Positions 53,563-61,999 of a stretch of 64,000 nucleotides of DNA are shown one piece after another. Both the position numbers and the translations under genes were made by a program. The stretch comes from CANJBX01 sp035556735 (lineage in GTDB: Bacteria; Pseudomonadota; Alphaproteobacteria; Rhizobiales; Xanthobacteraceae): positions 124,001-188,000 of the forward strand of contig DATMFF010000014.1 in NCBI GenBank assembly GCA_035556735.1, in the 5' to 3' direction. Every line of letters begins with the position of its first letter. The first letter of the stretch is position 1. Below the pieces are notes generated by a model, which made no database searches, was not told the origin of the DNA, and was given only the letters and a program-made list of their open reading frames with translations.

Positions 53563-53644
53563 GGCACCTGCGCCGGACAATGATGCTTCAACATTCGCGC
53601 CTCGCGCCGCTTGCTTGAGCCACAAGCGCGACGTCATGGCTGCG

Positions 53645-53947
53645 TCAATGGCGACCGAAGATGGCCTGGAGGCCGACGACCAACGCAGTCGCCGTTCCCG
53701 CCACAACCATTCCCACGACGGTCAGGAAGCCCCTCGACTGCGCGGCTTCCATCGCAAGACGCCAGCGGCGCGCGTGCTCGAGATCCTTGCGGAATTCCGC
53801 ATCCATGGCGATGCGGCCGATCTCGCGCATGATTGCGAAGTCGCGCTGGGCCTCGAGCGGATTCGACACGTCGATGCCGATCGTCAACAAGGTGGCGCGC
53901 ACTGCACGCTCCGCCGCCTGCTCGATGTCCTCCGGGCTGGTGGTCAT
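53645..53947 (-). CDS. small phage membrane protein, lysis cassette
   Basis: A 100-residue protein with one C-terminal membrane helix (about 73-95, RGFLTVVGMVVAGTATALVV). Its start overlaps the holin stop as ATGA (53944-53947), so it is part of the lysis cassette. The N-terminal half is helical and charged (ERAVRATLLTIGIDVSNP, then EAQRDFAIMREIGRIAMDAE). It resembles small phage proteins of unassigned family (DUF6127-like by memory only). Spanin or holin-accessory roles are possible. Confidence 0.6.
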   Translation of the reverse strand: MTTSPEDIEQAAERAVRATLLTIGIDVSNPLEAQRDFAIMREIGRIAMDAEFRKDLEHARRWRLAMEAAQSRGFLTVVGMVVAGTATALVVGLQAIFGRH

Positions 53948-54582
53948 CGCCTGGCTCCCGTGGCCGCCTTGACGACCTTGCCGACGATTCCGCCTGTCGG
54001 CAGCGGGACCAGATCCGCGAGCTTTTCTTTGGTGCGTCCCCACGCGTATACACCGGCCACTCCCGCCGGCCCGGCATTCCAGACCGCAAGGGCATAGAGC
54101 ACCGACGACAGCTCGGCGAGAGTTGCCGCATCCTTGGCATACGCTTTGTGCAAGATCGCAACGAGCTGGAACGGCAGGCTCGTGCCCCACACGATCATGA
54201 TGTAGGGCCGCCAGATCGCCTGGAGAAGCGCGATCGCGTTGCGCAGCCGGCCGTCCGCAAGCCCTGCAAGCTGCAACTCCGCGCGGATGGTCTCGCCGAT
54301 CTGCTCGACCTGAGCACGGCCGAGCCCGGCCTCGGACCGCACCTGCTGTGCGGCCGACGACCATCGCGCATCCGCCTGCGCGAGCTTCGCCTGCACCTCG
54401 TCGGACGGCATCGTCTTGAGCGCACCGCCGACCGCCTCCGGCGTTGGCTCGACTCCCAAGGCCTCGGCGAGCACATTCCCCACCGCGCTGCCGAGCATGT
54501 TTCCGAGCGGCCCGCCAAGCGCACCGCCGATGATCGGTGCCCCGGCCTTGACAAGATCGCCCGCGATGGACCGCCACTCCAT
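53944..54582 (-). CDS. holin-like protein, three-TM GTA type
   Basis: A 212-residue protein. The N-terminus MEWRSIAGDLVKAGAPIIGG is followed by a Gly/Ala/Leu-rich segment and the EALGVEPTPEAVGGALKT motif, as in the family called holin of three TMs for gene-transfer-agent release. Further helices lie near residues 138-160, 165-190 and 190-205. AGGAGG precedes ATG 54582. The endolysin gene is 37 bp upstream, and together they would release virions. Confidence 0.75.
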   Translation of the reverse strand: MEWRSIAGDLVKAGAPIIGGALGGPLGNMLGSAVGNVLAEALGVEPTPEAVGGALKTMPSDEVQAKLAQADARWSSAAQQVRSEAGLGRAQVEQIGETIRAELQLAGLADGRLRNAIALLQAIWRPYIMIVWGTSLPFQLVAILHKAYAKDAATLAELSSVLYALAVWNAGPAGVAGVYAWGRTKEKLADLVPLPTGGIVGKVVKAATGARR

Positions 54583-54619
54583 GTGCGCCTCCTGCTGTCG
54601 AAACCTGTTCAACCGTCCG

Positions 54620-55381
54620 CTACGCAGTTTGCGTGCGCTTGCGCCACCAGCGCAGCGCAAACCACAGGGTCAAAGCGAGCATGACGGCGCCGATCACGAT
54701 CCATGCTGCGTCAAGAGAATTGACGGCCTGGGTGGAGGCAGCGCCGCCAGCAGCGATGACCGCGCCCGCCACGGTGGTCGCGGCTGCCCCGCCGTGCATC
54801 GACTGCGCCCTGGCTCGCGGCGGTGATGCGTCAGATGGAACGTGAACCGACGTGGGGAGGCGCGACGCCGCGAGCGAAAGCGAAAATGCGCGGACCTCAC
54901 GGACCCGGCGGCTCCACCCGGCGCCGAAGGTTGGCCAGGTCTTGAGCGATTTGAGGAAGCGCATGCGTTCGTCGTTCACGGCGTTGATGATCGCATGCGT
55001 GTCGCGCTTCGTCAGCGCCGCCAGCACCTCGGCCGTGACGCGATAGTCGCTGGCAGGGAGGCCGAGGACGCGTCGGAGCACCTTCCCGCTGCGGCCGACG
55101 CCGGAGTTCACGCCGTAGTCGAAGATGCTTGCGTCGATTCCAGGGGGCAGGTCATCGCAACGAAGTGCGTCCCAATAGTGGGTCCGGTAGATGGCCCTGG
55201 CCACGTCAGCATGCATCGCCTTCACATCGGAGGCGGCCGCGTTCGGATTCACGTAGCGGCGATAGTCACTGATGGTGATGCCGAAATTCGTGGGCCCGCC
55301 CGGATCGCTCGGATGGTTCGCATAGCCGCCCTCATACGCGAGGAGACGGCGGAGACATTCCGAAAAGTTTGCCGCGGCCAT
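54620..55381 (-). CDS. GH108 endolysin with C-terminal membrane anchor
   Basis: A 253-residue protein. Residues 10-165 match glycoside hydrolase family 108: RLLAYEGGYANHPSDPGGPT (catalytic Glu in the EGGY motif) and DYGVNSGVGRSGKVLRRVLG, then the PG-binding-3 part. The final 45 residues are hydrophobic (NSLDAAWIVIGAVMLALTLW), so the enzyme is probably membrane-anchored before lysis. It cuts peptidoglycan. ATG 55381 is used; a terminator hairpin sits just upstream. Confidence 0.88.
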   Translation of the reverse strand: MAAANFSECLRRLLAYEGGYANHPSDPGGPTNFGITISDYRRYVNPNAAASDVKAMHADVARAIYRTHYWDALRCDDLPPGIDASIFDYGVNSGVGRSGKVLRRVLGLPASDYRVTAEVLAALTKRDTHAIINAVNDERMRFLKSLKTWPTFGAGWSRRVREVRAFSLSLAASRLPTSVHVPSDASPPRARAQSMHGGAAATTVAGAVIAAGGAASTQAVNSLDAAWIVIGAVMLALTLWFALRWWRKRTQTA

Positions 55382-55394
55382 GGCTTTCCTCATG

Positions 55395-55417
55395 AAAAAA
55401 GCCGCCCAAGGGCGGCT
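55395..55417 (-). terminator. intrinsic terminator upstream of the endolysin gene
   Basis: On the minus strand a 7-bp stem AGCCGCC/GGCGGCT with a CTTG loop (55400-55417) is followed by a run of six T. It would end transcripts coming from the tail genes before the lysis cassette, or act as a late antitermination point. A palindrome CTACTATTAGTAG lies at 55425-55437. Confidence 0.75.
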
Positions 55418-55483
55418 AGACATGCTACTATTAGTAGTTGATGCTATTTCTACAATCTACGCGATACGCCTAAGGACACAGAC

Positions 55484-56413
55484 ATGCTGCAAGCGTTGCT
55501 GGAGTATCACTGGCTGCGCCCCGAAACGGCCCTCTGGCGCGCGCTCGACTGCCATGTGCTCGCGGGCAAAGCCTTCACAGAACCTTCGATCGATATCGGC
55601 TGCGGTGACGGCGTCTTTAGCTTCATCCGCGCAGGCGGCTGCTTCAATCACGATTACGATCAGTTTTCGCTCGTGAGCCACCTTGGTGAATTTTACTCTG
55701 GGCACGACATCTACAACTCCTTTGACGACACGGCGCAGCCACCAGAGATCGCCCGGCCGGCAGGATATCGAATCTCCGTTGGGGTCGACCACAAGCCCGC
55801 ACTGCTATCCAAGGCCAAATACACTGGCCTCTACCGAGAACTGGTCGAGGCCGATGCGAACAAGCCGTTGCCACTGGCTGGCTCGCGTTTCCAGACGATC
55901 TTTTCCAACATCCTTTATTGGCTGGATGACCCTCAATCCGTCGCGCGCGAGATTGCGCGGATCATGAGCCCAGATGGCGTCGCCTATATCCACGTACCGA
56001 GCGAGACCTTTCGGGATTGTTCACTGTACCAGCGATTCTACGTTCAAAGCGGCGACCCGCGCTGGTCATGGCTCTCGCTGATCGACCGGAATCGCTCAAA
56101 CAACATTAAGCATTGTCATTCACAGGCAGAGTGGCTGGAACTCTTCGATTCTGCAGACCTCCGTTCTGTGAGTGTGTCGCGCTATCTCAGCCCGCTTCTC
56201 CTTTCAATTTGGGATATCGGGTTGCGCCCGATCTCCCCGATCCTCATCGAGATTGCCAACAAGCTGACGGCGAGTGACCGCGCGAAAATGAAGTCGAAAT
56301 TCGTCTCGACCATACGACAATTCGCCGAACCCATTATCGCCAATGAAAAGAACCAATTGGACCCGGCGGCGGGGTTTTTCCTATTCGAATTGCGCCACAA
56401 ATCTTTCCAGTGA
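55484..56413 (+). CDS. SAM-dependent methyltransferase, prophage cargo
   Basis: A 309-residue class I methyltransferase: SIDIGCGDGVFSFI (motif I) near residue 36, FQTIFSNILYWLDDPQSVARE near 135 and the ARIMSPDGVAYIHVPSE strand. It lacks phage-structural features, points the other way from all neighbouring phage genes and is flanked by terminators, a lower GC content and the AT-rich palindrome CTACTATTAGTAG, so it looks like a lysogenic-conversion gene (moron). Substrate unknown; DNA-methylase motifs such as DPPY are absent, so a glycan, protein or small-molecule substrate is more likely. Confidence 0.8.
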   Translation: MLQALLEYHWLRPETALWRALDCHVLAGKAFTEPSIDIGCGDGVFSFIRAGGCFNHDYDQFSLVSHLGEFYSGHDIYNSFDDTAQPPEIARPAGYRISVGVDHKPALLSKAKYTGLYRELVEADANKPLPLAGSRFQTIFSNILYWLDDPQSVAREIARIMSPDGVAYIHVPSETFRDCSLYQRFYVQSGDPRWSWLSLIDRNRSNNIKHCHSQAEWLELFDSADLRSVSVSRYLSPLLLSIWDIGLRPISPILIEIANKLTASDRAKMKSKFVSTIRQFAEPIIANEKNQLDPAAGFFLFELRHKSFQ

Positions 56414-56451
56414 GCGGCGGGTGTGCGCCGCTTGAGCGAGCAGACGTAGTT

Positions 56452-56937
56452 TCAGTATCTGAACTCGATCTCTCTGCGCCACGATGACGAACTAGATGTG
56501 CCATTCACGCCGGCGAGTCGGAGATACCGAAACAGCATGGTATTTCCGTTGAATTGCGTGAACGTCTGCACCGCAGCGTCCCCGAGCGTGAACCAAGATC
56601 CGATATCCACAAAACTGGTGCCGTCGTTCGACCCCTGCCACTTCCATGTGCCCGTCGGATTAGAGCCATTGGCATCGTAATACTTAGCCTCTGTAATGAT
56701 TCTTGGTGTTCCGAAATCGAATAAGAAATACCAACCAACGACGTTGAGACCGGAATTGAAGAATAGTGAATCGTTCGAGCTGTCGCCGAAACCGCCGTCT
56801 ACTAGGTTCGGCGCCGTACCGTTTCCTATCGAAAGTCCACCGCCAGCCGTGACGGAGACGTTCGCTGACTGATCGCCGGTGCGGTAATAGGTGGTGTGGG
56901 AGACGCCCGTCAAAACGGCATGAGAAACTCCAACCAT
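56452..56937 (-). CDS. phage tail-tip protein with discoidin-like fold
   Basis: A 161-residue protein from the ATG at 56937, which overlaps the upstream stop as TGATG. Residues 60-160 have the jelly-roll pattern of F5/8-type-C domains (YFLFDFGTPRIITEAKYYDA, GTWKWQGSNDGTSFVDIGSW and FRYLRLAGVNGTSS), so it likely binds carbohydrate as a receptor-recognition element. It has lower GC than its neighbours, suggesting exchange between phages. Confidence 0.7.
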   Translation of the reverse strand: MVGVSHAVLTGVSHTTYYRTGDQSANVSVTAGGGLSIGNGTAPNLVDGGFGDSSNDSLFFNSGLNVVGWYFLFDFGTPRIITEAKYYDANGSNPTGTWKWQGSNDGTSFVDIGSWFTLGDAAVQTFTQFNGNTMLFRYLRLAGVNGTSSSSSWRREIEFRY

Positions 56938-58253
56938 CAGCTTAACCCCGTCCCAGAGATCATCCATTCCGTCGAAGCAATCTTCGTCACAACTGCAATG
57001 CCGTTTGCTGTCAGAGCGCGACTACCAGTCGCGCCGGACCCGGCGAGCGTAAGTGTGTCGCTGACGATCGCTATCGTGACCGTGTTGACCTTGTTGATGA
57101 ATGTGATGACCGTCCCGATTGGGAAGGCCACCGACGCATTTGCGGGAATTGTGAAGGTCCGCGGGTTGTTGTCGGAGGCAGGGTGCAGGATGTGCTTCTG
57201 CGCGTCCGCTAGGACGAGGGTGTAGGGCCCGCTCTGCGAATTCTGCGGGATATGGCTGTAAAGCGGAACCCCTTCGACGGCGATGACGCCGGCGGATTCG
57301 CGCGAGAGCGTCGTATCGGAGGCGTTCCCGAGTTCGATCACGCCGGAGGTCGTGAGGTTCGCAACGCCCGAAATGTTGCCGCCGTCGTCGATCGCCACTC
57401 CGCTCGCCTGCACGCCTTTGCCGGTGCCGTCAGAACGGATCATCCGGTTGTCCGCGCCGAATGCGGATGCCGCCGTGACGTCGCCGATCCCCGAGCCGTC
57501 CAGCCCCGGATCGCCCGCCAGATTGAGATTCCAGTCCGCGTAAGTGCCCGACCCGCCGGTTCGGGACACGTCAATCGTGAGCGTCGTCCCGCCGTAAGAT
57601 GTCACCAGCCCTTCCATATAGTTCGCTCCGCTTGCAGCCGAGGACGCACGCAAGCGCGCCCCTGTGCTGTAGGCGAGCCCTACCTGCGTCTCGAAGGTTC
57701 TCGAGCCGGCGCCGATCGAGAGACTGGTGGTGGAGGTTGCCGCATAGCCGGCGCCGTCTTGGCCGGATGGCCCTTGCGGCCCGACCGGGCTCGCCGCGCG
57801 CAGCGTCCAGTCTGCGTGCGTGCCGCCACCGCCGATGTCGCTGACGTCGACGGTGAGCGACGTGTTGGCGTAATCGGTGACCTGACCAAGCATGTAGTTG
57901 CCCGGGTCTGCATCCGACGTCGCGAGCACAAAGGATCCGACCGGAAAGTCCTTTCCCGCACCGGTCGTGAAGGTCCTGGCGCCCGTGCCGATCGTCAGGC
58001 TCGTCGCCGACGTCGCCTCGTGCAGCGCTTCGACGAGACCGTTCAAGGTGAGAACGTTGTACTCGTCGCCGACCGGGTCATAGATCCACACCTGTCGGCT
58101 GGACGGATTGAGGAGCGCAGCAGGAAGAACCTCGGCGAGATCGGAAAATTTCGGCTGGATGTACCAGACGCCACCCTCCTTGAAGACGGTGATGCCGCCC
58201 TGACCGACGACAGTCACCGGGAATGGAGCTGGGAAACGAACGTTCAGGGTCAT
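56937..58253 (-). CDS. phage tail protein with internal repeats and collagen-like segment
   Basis: A 438-residue protein. Residues 83-152 and 174-244 are related repeats, each starting with TSxTSLxIGxGxRTF and ending with SDIGGGGTHADW or SRTGGSGTYADW, joined by a GPQGPSGQDG collagen-like piece. The C-terminal 180 residues include a beta-rich domain (DAQKHILHPASDNNPRTF). Such layout is common in phage tail fibres. ATG 58253 overlaps the upstream stop (ATGA). Function: fibre shaft or receptor attachment. Confidence 0.75.
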   Translation of the reverse strand: MTLNVRFPAPFPVTVVGQGGITVFKEGGVWYIQPKFSDLAEVLPAALLNPSSRQVWIYDPVGDEYNVLTLNGLVEALHEATSATSLTIGTGARTFTTGAGKDFPVGSFVLATSDADPGNYMLGQVTDYANTSLTVDVSDIGGGGTHADWTLRAASPVGPQGPSGQDGAGYAATSTTSLSIGAGSRTFETQVGLAYSTGARLRASSAASGANYMEGLVTSYGGTTLTIDVSRTGGSGTYADWNLNLAGDPGLDGSGIGDVTAASAFGADNRMIRSDGTGKGVQASGVAIDDGGNISGVANLTTSGVIELGNASDTTLSRESAGVIAVEGVPLYSHIPQNSQSGPYTLVLADAQKHILHPASDNNPRTFTIPANASVAFPIGTVITFINKVNTVTIAIVSDTLTLAGSGATGSRALTANGIAVVTKIASTEWMISGTGLS

Positions 58254-58591
58254 GACACAATCCCATCTATGACAGGCAGCAGGCCGATCACGAATTGCCG
58301 TGTCGCACCATTGAGCGAGTAGATTCCACCGACTTCGTACATATCGGCGCGAAGTGCCCGCATGTCGTGGGCACCTATTGAAAGATGAAACGTGCCGGTG
58401 TCGACAATCGACACCTTGCCGTTGACGGTGCCCGCGGACAGCACGGACGCGCCGCTCAACCGATCGCGCACCTCGACCAGGATCGAAGCCCCCGTCAGGT
58501 CGAGCGGCTCTTGCGTCTCGTCGTCGACAAACGATACGACGAGGTTCCAGTCGGCGCGCGTCGAAGCGGGATCGAGCGTTCCAATGAACAT
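58250..58591 (-). CDS. small phage tail protein (113 aa)
   Basis: A 113-residue protein MFIGTLDPASTRADWNLVVS, mostly beta-strand (VSFVDDETQEPLDLTGASIL, ITVEVRDRLSGAS). It overlaps both neighbours (TGATG upstream, ATGA downstream), so is translationally coupled with the fibre genes. The LTGASILVEVRD pattern resembles small beta proteins of phage baseplate or tail fibre regions. No specific family. Confidence 0.65.
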   Translation of the reverse strand: MFIGTLDPASTRADWNLVVSFVDDETQEPLDLTGASILVEVRDRLSGASVLSAGTVNGKVSIVDTGTFHLSIGAHDMRALRADMYEVGGIYSLNGATRQFVIGLLPVIDGIVS

Positions 58592-59553
58592 CAGAGCTTC
58601 CGAAAAAATGTGCCGAGCACGGTGCGCGGCGTGTTGTTGTGCGCATTGCCGCCGCCGGCGGAAGCGTTCGTGATAGTGATCCCGGTCGTCGCCGCCGCGG
58701 TGTTGAGCGGCCCGCCGTCGGCGCCCTGGCCGGCGGCGGTCGGCGTGCCGCCGATCGCGGGATATCGCTGCGAAATGTAATGCGCATGCCCGGGATCGTT
58801 CAGCACGTTGGCGTGCGTGTGCGCCGCCAGCTCGTTCACGGTGAGCGCGTGCTTCTCCTCGCCGCATAGCGCGCCCGCCGTGATGGCATCGCCGAGCGCA
58901 AACGGCACGCCGTTCAAGCGGCCAGCGGCCGCATTGCCCATGTCGTCGAGTCCGCCCGGCAAATAGCCGCGCTTGTCGGGCAGCGTGATCTGCTTGTCGG
59001 CGGCCCAATCGGCGGCAGCGCTGGCTCCCCGTCCACCCGACACCGGACAGATGGCGTTGCTGTAGGTGCCCCATAGAAACAGGAACAGGCCTTCACAATC
59101 GGAGTTCGCCCGCTCGCTGGCGCCGCTGGCCGCCGATCCGATCGTGCGGCCGTTGTCGCGGACCCAGCCCGACCGCGAGCCGCTCGCATCGAGCCAGAGC
59201 ACGTCCCCGGTCTTGAAGATGGCATCGGCGTCGACGCTGCCGCCCCCGCCTCCTCCGCCAGCCGAGGGGCCTATGACCAGCAGGTTCGATTCCTCGAGCT
59301 GCACCACGCCGCGACTGCTGGTCAGGCGCACGCCGATATTCCCGTCCGCCAGATAGAACATCGGCACGCGCCCTGCCCCATCCAGCGTGATCCGGTCACC
59401 CCAAGGCAAGGTGAGGCCGGCGTCCTTGTAGGCGGTGGCCGGCGAAGACGGCGCGCTTGCCGCATAGAAGATCAGCCTGCCGCCCTTGAGCGGCCGACCG
59501 GTGTCCTTGTCGAACTGGGTGGACAGCGGAAGGTTTGGCAGAGTACCGGCCAC
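58591..59553 (-). CDS. phage tail collar/fibre protein
   Basis: A 320-residue protein. The C-terminal part has tail-collar features: LPDKRGYLPGGLDDMGNAAA, ALTVNELAAHTHANVLNDPG and NAHNNTPRTVLGTFFRKL (the H-x-H-x(n) and N-x-x-P elements of Collar domains). The N-terminal part begins MAGTLPNLPLSTQFDKDTGR. The GTG start at 59553 is supported by GGAGG seven bases upstream. It attaches fibres or binds the host. Confidence 0.82.
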   Translation of the reverse strand: MAGTLPNLPLSTQFDKDTGRPLKGGRLIFYAASAPSSPATAYKDAGLTLPWGDRITLDGAGRVPMFYLADGNIGVRLTSSRGVVQLEESNLLVIGPSAGGGGGGGSVDADAIFKTGDVLWLDASGSRSGWVRDNGRTIGSAASGASERANSDCEGLFLFLWGTYSNAICPVSGGRGASAAADWAADKQITLPDKRGYLPGGLDDMGNAAAGRLNGVPFALGDAITAGALCGEEKHALTVNELAAHTHANVLNDPGHAHYISQRYPAIGGTPTAAGQGADGGPLNTAAATTGITITNASAGGGNAHNNTPRTVLGTFFRKL

Positions 59554-59572
59554 GACAATGCCTCCGAAGCTT

Positions 59573-59599
59573 AAAAAAGGGCCGCCATGCAGGAGCGGC
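59573..59599 (-). terminator. intrinsic terminator between the virion protein and fibre genes
   Basis: On the minus strand GCCGC-loop-GCGGC is followed by CCTTTTTT, located after the gene ending at 59658 and before the collar-protein gene. It would set expression of the fibre module apart. Confidence 0.65.
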
Positions 59600-59657
59600 G
59601 CGCGAATTGCGGGAGTGAGGGTCAGGTCTGGCTGTCGAGTGCGCTCGACGGTCCGGC

Positions 59658-60347
59658 TTACCCCTTGGTGCGGGACAGCCCGCCGCGTTGAGCGAGCGCG
59701 TAAATCCGCGCTGTCGTGTTCGCGCCGTCCAGGATCGTCTTCCAGAGGTTCTGGCTGGCGTTGTAGTCAGCCATCTCGGCTTCGGCCTTGGCATTGCCGA
59801 CGCCGAGGGCGCTGTTGTAGGCGCTCTGTCCCAGACCCCGATAGCTCGCATCGAGACCAGAACCCAGTCCGCTGTAGAGGTTGCCGAGACCGCCGGCGGC
59901 GCCGAGCGCCTGTCCGCCGTAGCCCGCAAGCGCATTGAGATAATTCGACCAGCCCTGCGCCGCGAGATCGTTGCCGTACTTGAGCTCGGCGGCGCGGGTG
60001 CCGCCGCTCGAGAGCGTGCCGCGCGCCGCCGCGCCGCGATCGATGGCGTCGAGGCCGGCCTGCAGCTGCGCCTCGTAACCTGGCGCCGCTGCGAAGGCGG
60101 CGCGGGCCCGCGTATTCCCATCGGCGCCGTTGAGGCCCAGCGCGTCGGCCAGCGCGCCGTAGCCCTTCAGCGCCGTATCGTAGATCGGTTGGTAATAGCC
60201 CGCGGCCTTGCCGGCGTTGCTGGCGAGCGCATCGCGGCCCTGGCCGAACAGGCTTGCCAGTTCGGAATATCCTTGCCGTACGGATGCTTCCTTCTGCGCC
60301 GCCGCGGCGCGGGCCGAGTCGCCGGAGAAAATGTCGAACAGTCCCAT
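59658..60347 (-). CDS. phage virion-associated protein (229 aa)
   Basis: A 229-residue protein: MGLFDIFSGDSARAAAAQKE at the start, then long Ala/Gly/Leu/Tyr-rich repeats (AALGLNGADGNTRARAAFAA, and GLGNLYSGLGSGLDASYRGL), a layout of ejection or internal virion proteins of P22-like podoviruses (gp7/gp20 type). Family not certain. GAGGAATCC lies ahead of the ATG. It is followed by the terminator at 59573-59599. Confidence 0.6.
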   Translation of the reverse strand: MGLFDIFSGDSARAAAAQKEASVRQGYSELASLFGQGRDALASNAGKAAGYYQPIYDTALKGYGALADALGLNGADGNTRARAAFAAAPGYEAQLQAGLDAIDRGAAARGTLSSGGTRAAELKYGNDLAAQGWSNYLNALAGYGGQALGAAGGLGNLYSGLGSGLDASYRGLGQSAYNSALGVGNAKAEAEMADYNASQNLWKTILDGANTTARIYALAQRGGLSRTKG

Positions 60348-60391
60348 CGGGATTCCTCGCTGTCTGGTTCCATCAGTTGCTGCCGCTGCGC

Positions 60392-60541
60392 TCAGGGAAT
60401 CTCCTTGCGCAGTTGATTCAAGATCCGCACCCAGAACGTGAGCCATCGGTACCACTCGGTCGTCATTCGACCGGTGTTCGGATCGACGAGAGGGACGTCG
60501 ATGTCCGGCGTCGGCGGCGGAAGCGGCGTGGCGGTCGGCAT
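60392..60541 (-). CDS. small phage protein (49 aa)
   Basis: A 49-codon frame, M-P-T-A-T-P-L-P-P-P, then PLVDPNTGRMTTEWYRWL and a hydrophobic-aromatic end (FWVRILNQLRKEIP). AGAGGG precedes the ATG. The P-x-(V/I)-D-P-x-T-G-R-x-T-x-E-W-Y-R signature is seen in many small proteins of phage tail regions. It fills a 216-bp gap between two genes otherwise left blank. Confidence 0.7.
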   Translation of the reverse strand: MPTATPLPPPTPDIDVPLVDPNTGRMTTEWYRWLTFWVRILNQLRKEIP

Positions 60542-60563
60542 AATGGGGTCCCTCTGGCCTGGC

Positions 60564-61991
60564 TCAGGCGGTCCGGATTTCGGCTGACTGGTCGCCGCCG
60601 AAGACCTCGACGTCGACCGGGTCCGAGACAGTCAGCCGCCATCTCCGTCCGGCTGGCCCGAGCGAGCCGCAACGCGTCACCTTGATCGCCTGCGGCCGCG
60701 CGCCCTGCCGCCCCAGCTTGCGCGCGCGCGGGGGACTCCACGTCTCTCCGCCGTCGGGGCTGTAGCTGATGAACAACGTGGGGTCCGACTGCGTCGGATC
60801 GCTGCCGGTTGCGATGCCGACCGATTGCATGACATCGAAGCTTGCGAACGCCACGGCGGCCCTGTCGGGAAACGCCGTCACAGGGCCGCTTTCGAGCTGA
60901 AACACCAGCGGATCGCCGAGCTCGTCGCGCGCAAACTCCGAGATCTCGAGCAGGTTGCCGGATCGCGTGTCGCCGGCGATCCATGTCCCAAACGCATTGA
61001 TGGCGCCCGTGGCCCGCCAAGTCGGCGAGAGATAGCTCGCGCGCTCGTGCCAATAGAACGTATCGAGATCGAACACCCACGCCCAGGCCGGACATCGCAT
61101 CACGATGCAGGCATGCCCGTCGATCACGTACGAAAACATCTCGATAGCGTTTGGATCGCCGCCCGTCTCCAGGAATGACGCGATCGCCCTGTCCACGTCC
61201 AGCGTCGAGATGGGCGTTGGCGTGTAACCCTCGAGCACATGTACGCGCTTGTCGTTTCCGACAAAGACAATTCCCTTGCCGATGCCGTCCTCGAATCCCG
61301 CGATCGCATTGCGGGCGAGAATTCCGCGCGGAATGACGCTCACCCGTGAGAACGGAAACGCCGGCGGCGGCTCTGCGGTGTTGCGCCAGACCTCGATCGA
61401 AGCCGATCCGGCAAGATAGAGATCGCGAAACGCAACGGCCCGCAGCAGACCGTCGGGGTTTCCTTCACATTTGATGCTGGCGAGCGGGTCGATGTCCGTC
61501 GAGTTGAGCGCAGACGCGACGCAGGCGCCGTTCCCATAGGTGAAGAAGAAATACCCGTCGAGGAAGCACACGCTGTTCGGCGCGCCAACGTCCGAATCCG
61601 GGTACGGAGCGACGCTCGAAACCGAGACCACAGAGGCCCCGTTCTCGGGATCCACGACGACCAGGTCGGGCGCCGGCAGCCTGTTGTTGCGCGCCCAGAA
61701 CACCGGGCTGGTGCCGTCAAGCACGCCCACCGACGTCGCGACACCCGCACTATCGAAGCGCGTCACGTTGTTGGCGAATGCCGCGTAGAGCGTCGAGCCG
61801 ACGATGATGTGACCGCGATGCCCCGTCTGCGAGCTTTCAGCGAAAGCACGCAATCCGGGCGAGCGCCGCCACTTGCCTTGCGCGCGGGCGCCCGCGGGCA
61901 GCAGTGCGTAGTGGCAATTGATCAGCCGGCCCGCGCTGTCCTGCGGACGCTTGCCCGGCGAACTCGTGAATGGAAACGGGATCGGAGCCAT
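60564..61991 (-). CDS. P22 gp10-like packaged-DNA stabilisation protein
   Basis: A 475-residue protein with a beta-propeller-like flow: PGKRPQDSAGRLINCHYALL near the start, then repeated strand pairs (VGSTLYAAFANNVTRFDSAG, VFLDGYFFFTYGNGACVASA) and the C-terminal EVFGGDQS. The overall form and position directly after the gp4-like gene match gp10 of P22-type tails, which plugs the head vertex. Confidence rests on position and fold. It lies 8 bp downstream of the gp4-like gene. Confidence 0.7.
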   Translation of the reverse strand: MAPIPFPFTSSPGKRPQDSAGRLINCHYALLPAGARAQGKWRRSPGLRAFAESSQTGHRGHIIVGSTLYAAFANNVTRFDSAGVATSVGVLDGTSPVFWARNNRLPAPDLVVVDPENGASVVSVSSVAPYPDSDVGAPNSVCFLDGYFFFTYGNGACVASALNSTDIDPLASIKCEGNPDGLLRAVAFRDLYLAGSASIEVWRNTAEPPPAFPFSRVSVIPRGILARNAIAGFEDGIGKGIVFVGNDKRVHVLEGYTPTPISTLDVDRAIASFLETGGDPNAIEMFSYVIDGHACIVMRCPAWAWVFDLDTFYWHERASYLSPTWRATGAINAFGTWIAGDTRSGNLLEISEFARDELGDPLVFQLESGPVTAFPDRAAVAFASFDVMQSVGIATGSDPTQSDPTLFISYSPDGGETWSPPRARKLGRQGARPQAIKVTRCGSLGPAGRRWRLTVSDPVDVEVFGGDQSAEIRTA

Positions 61992-61999
61992 GCGAGCAC

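Noticed and set aside
53563..53644. Possible attL of the prophage
   Set aside because: No repeat or tRNA end can be matched because the other end is outside the window.
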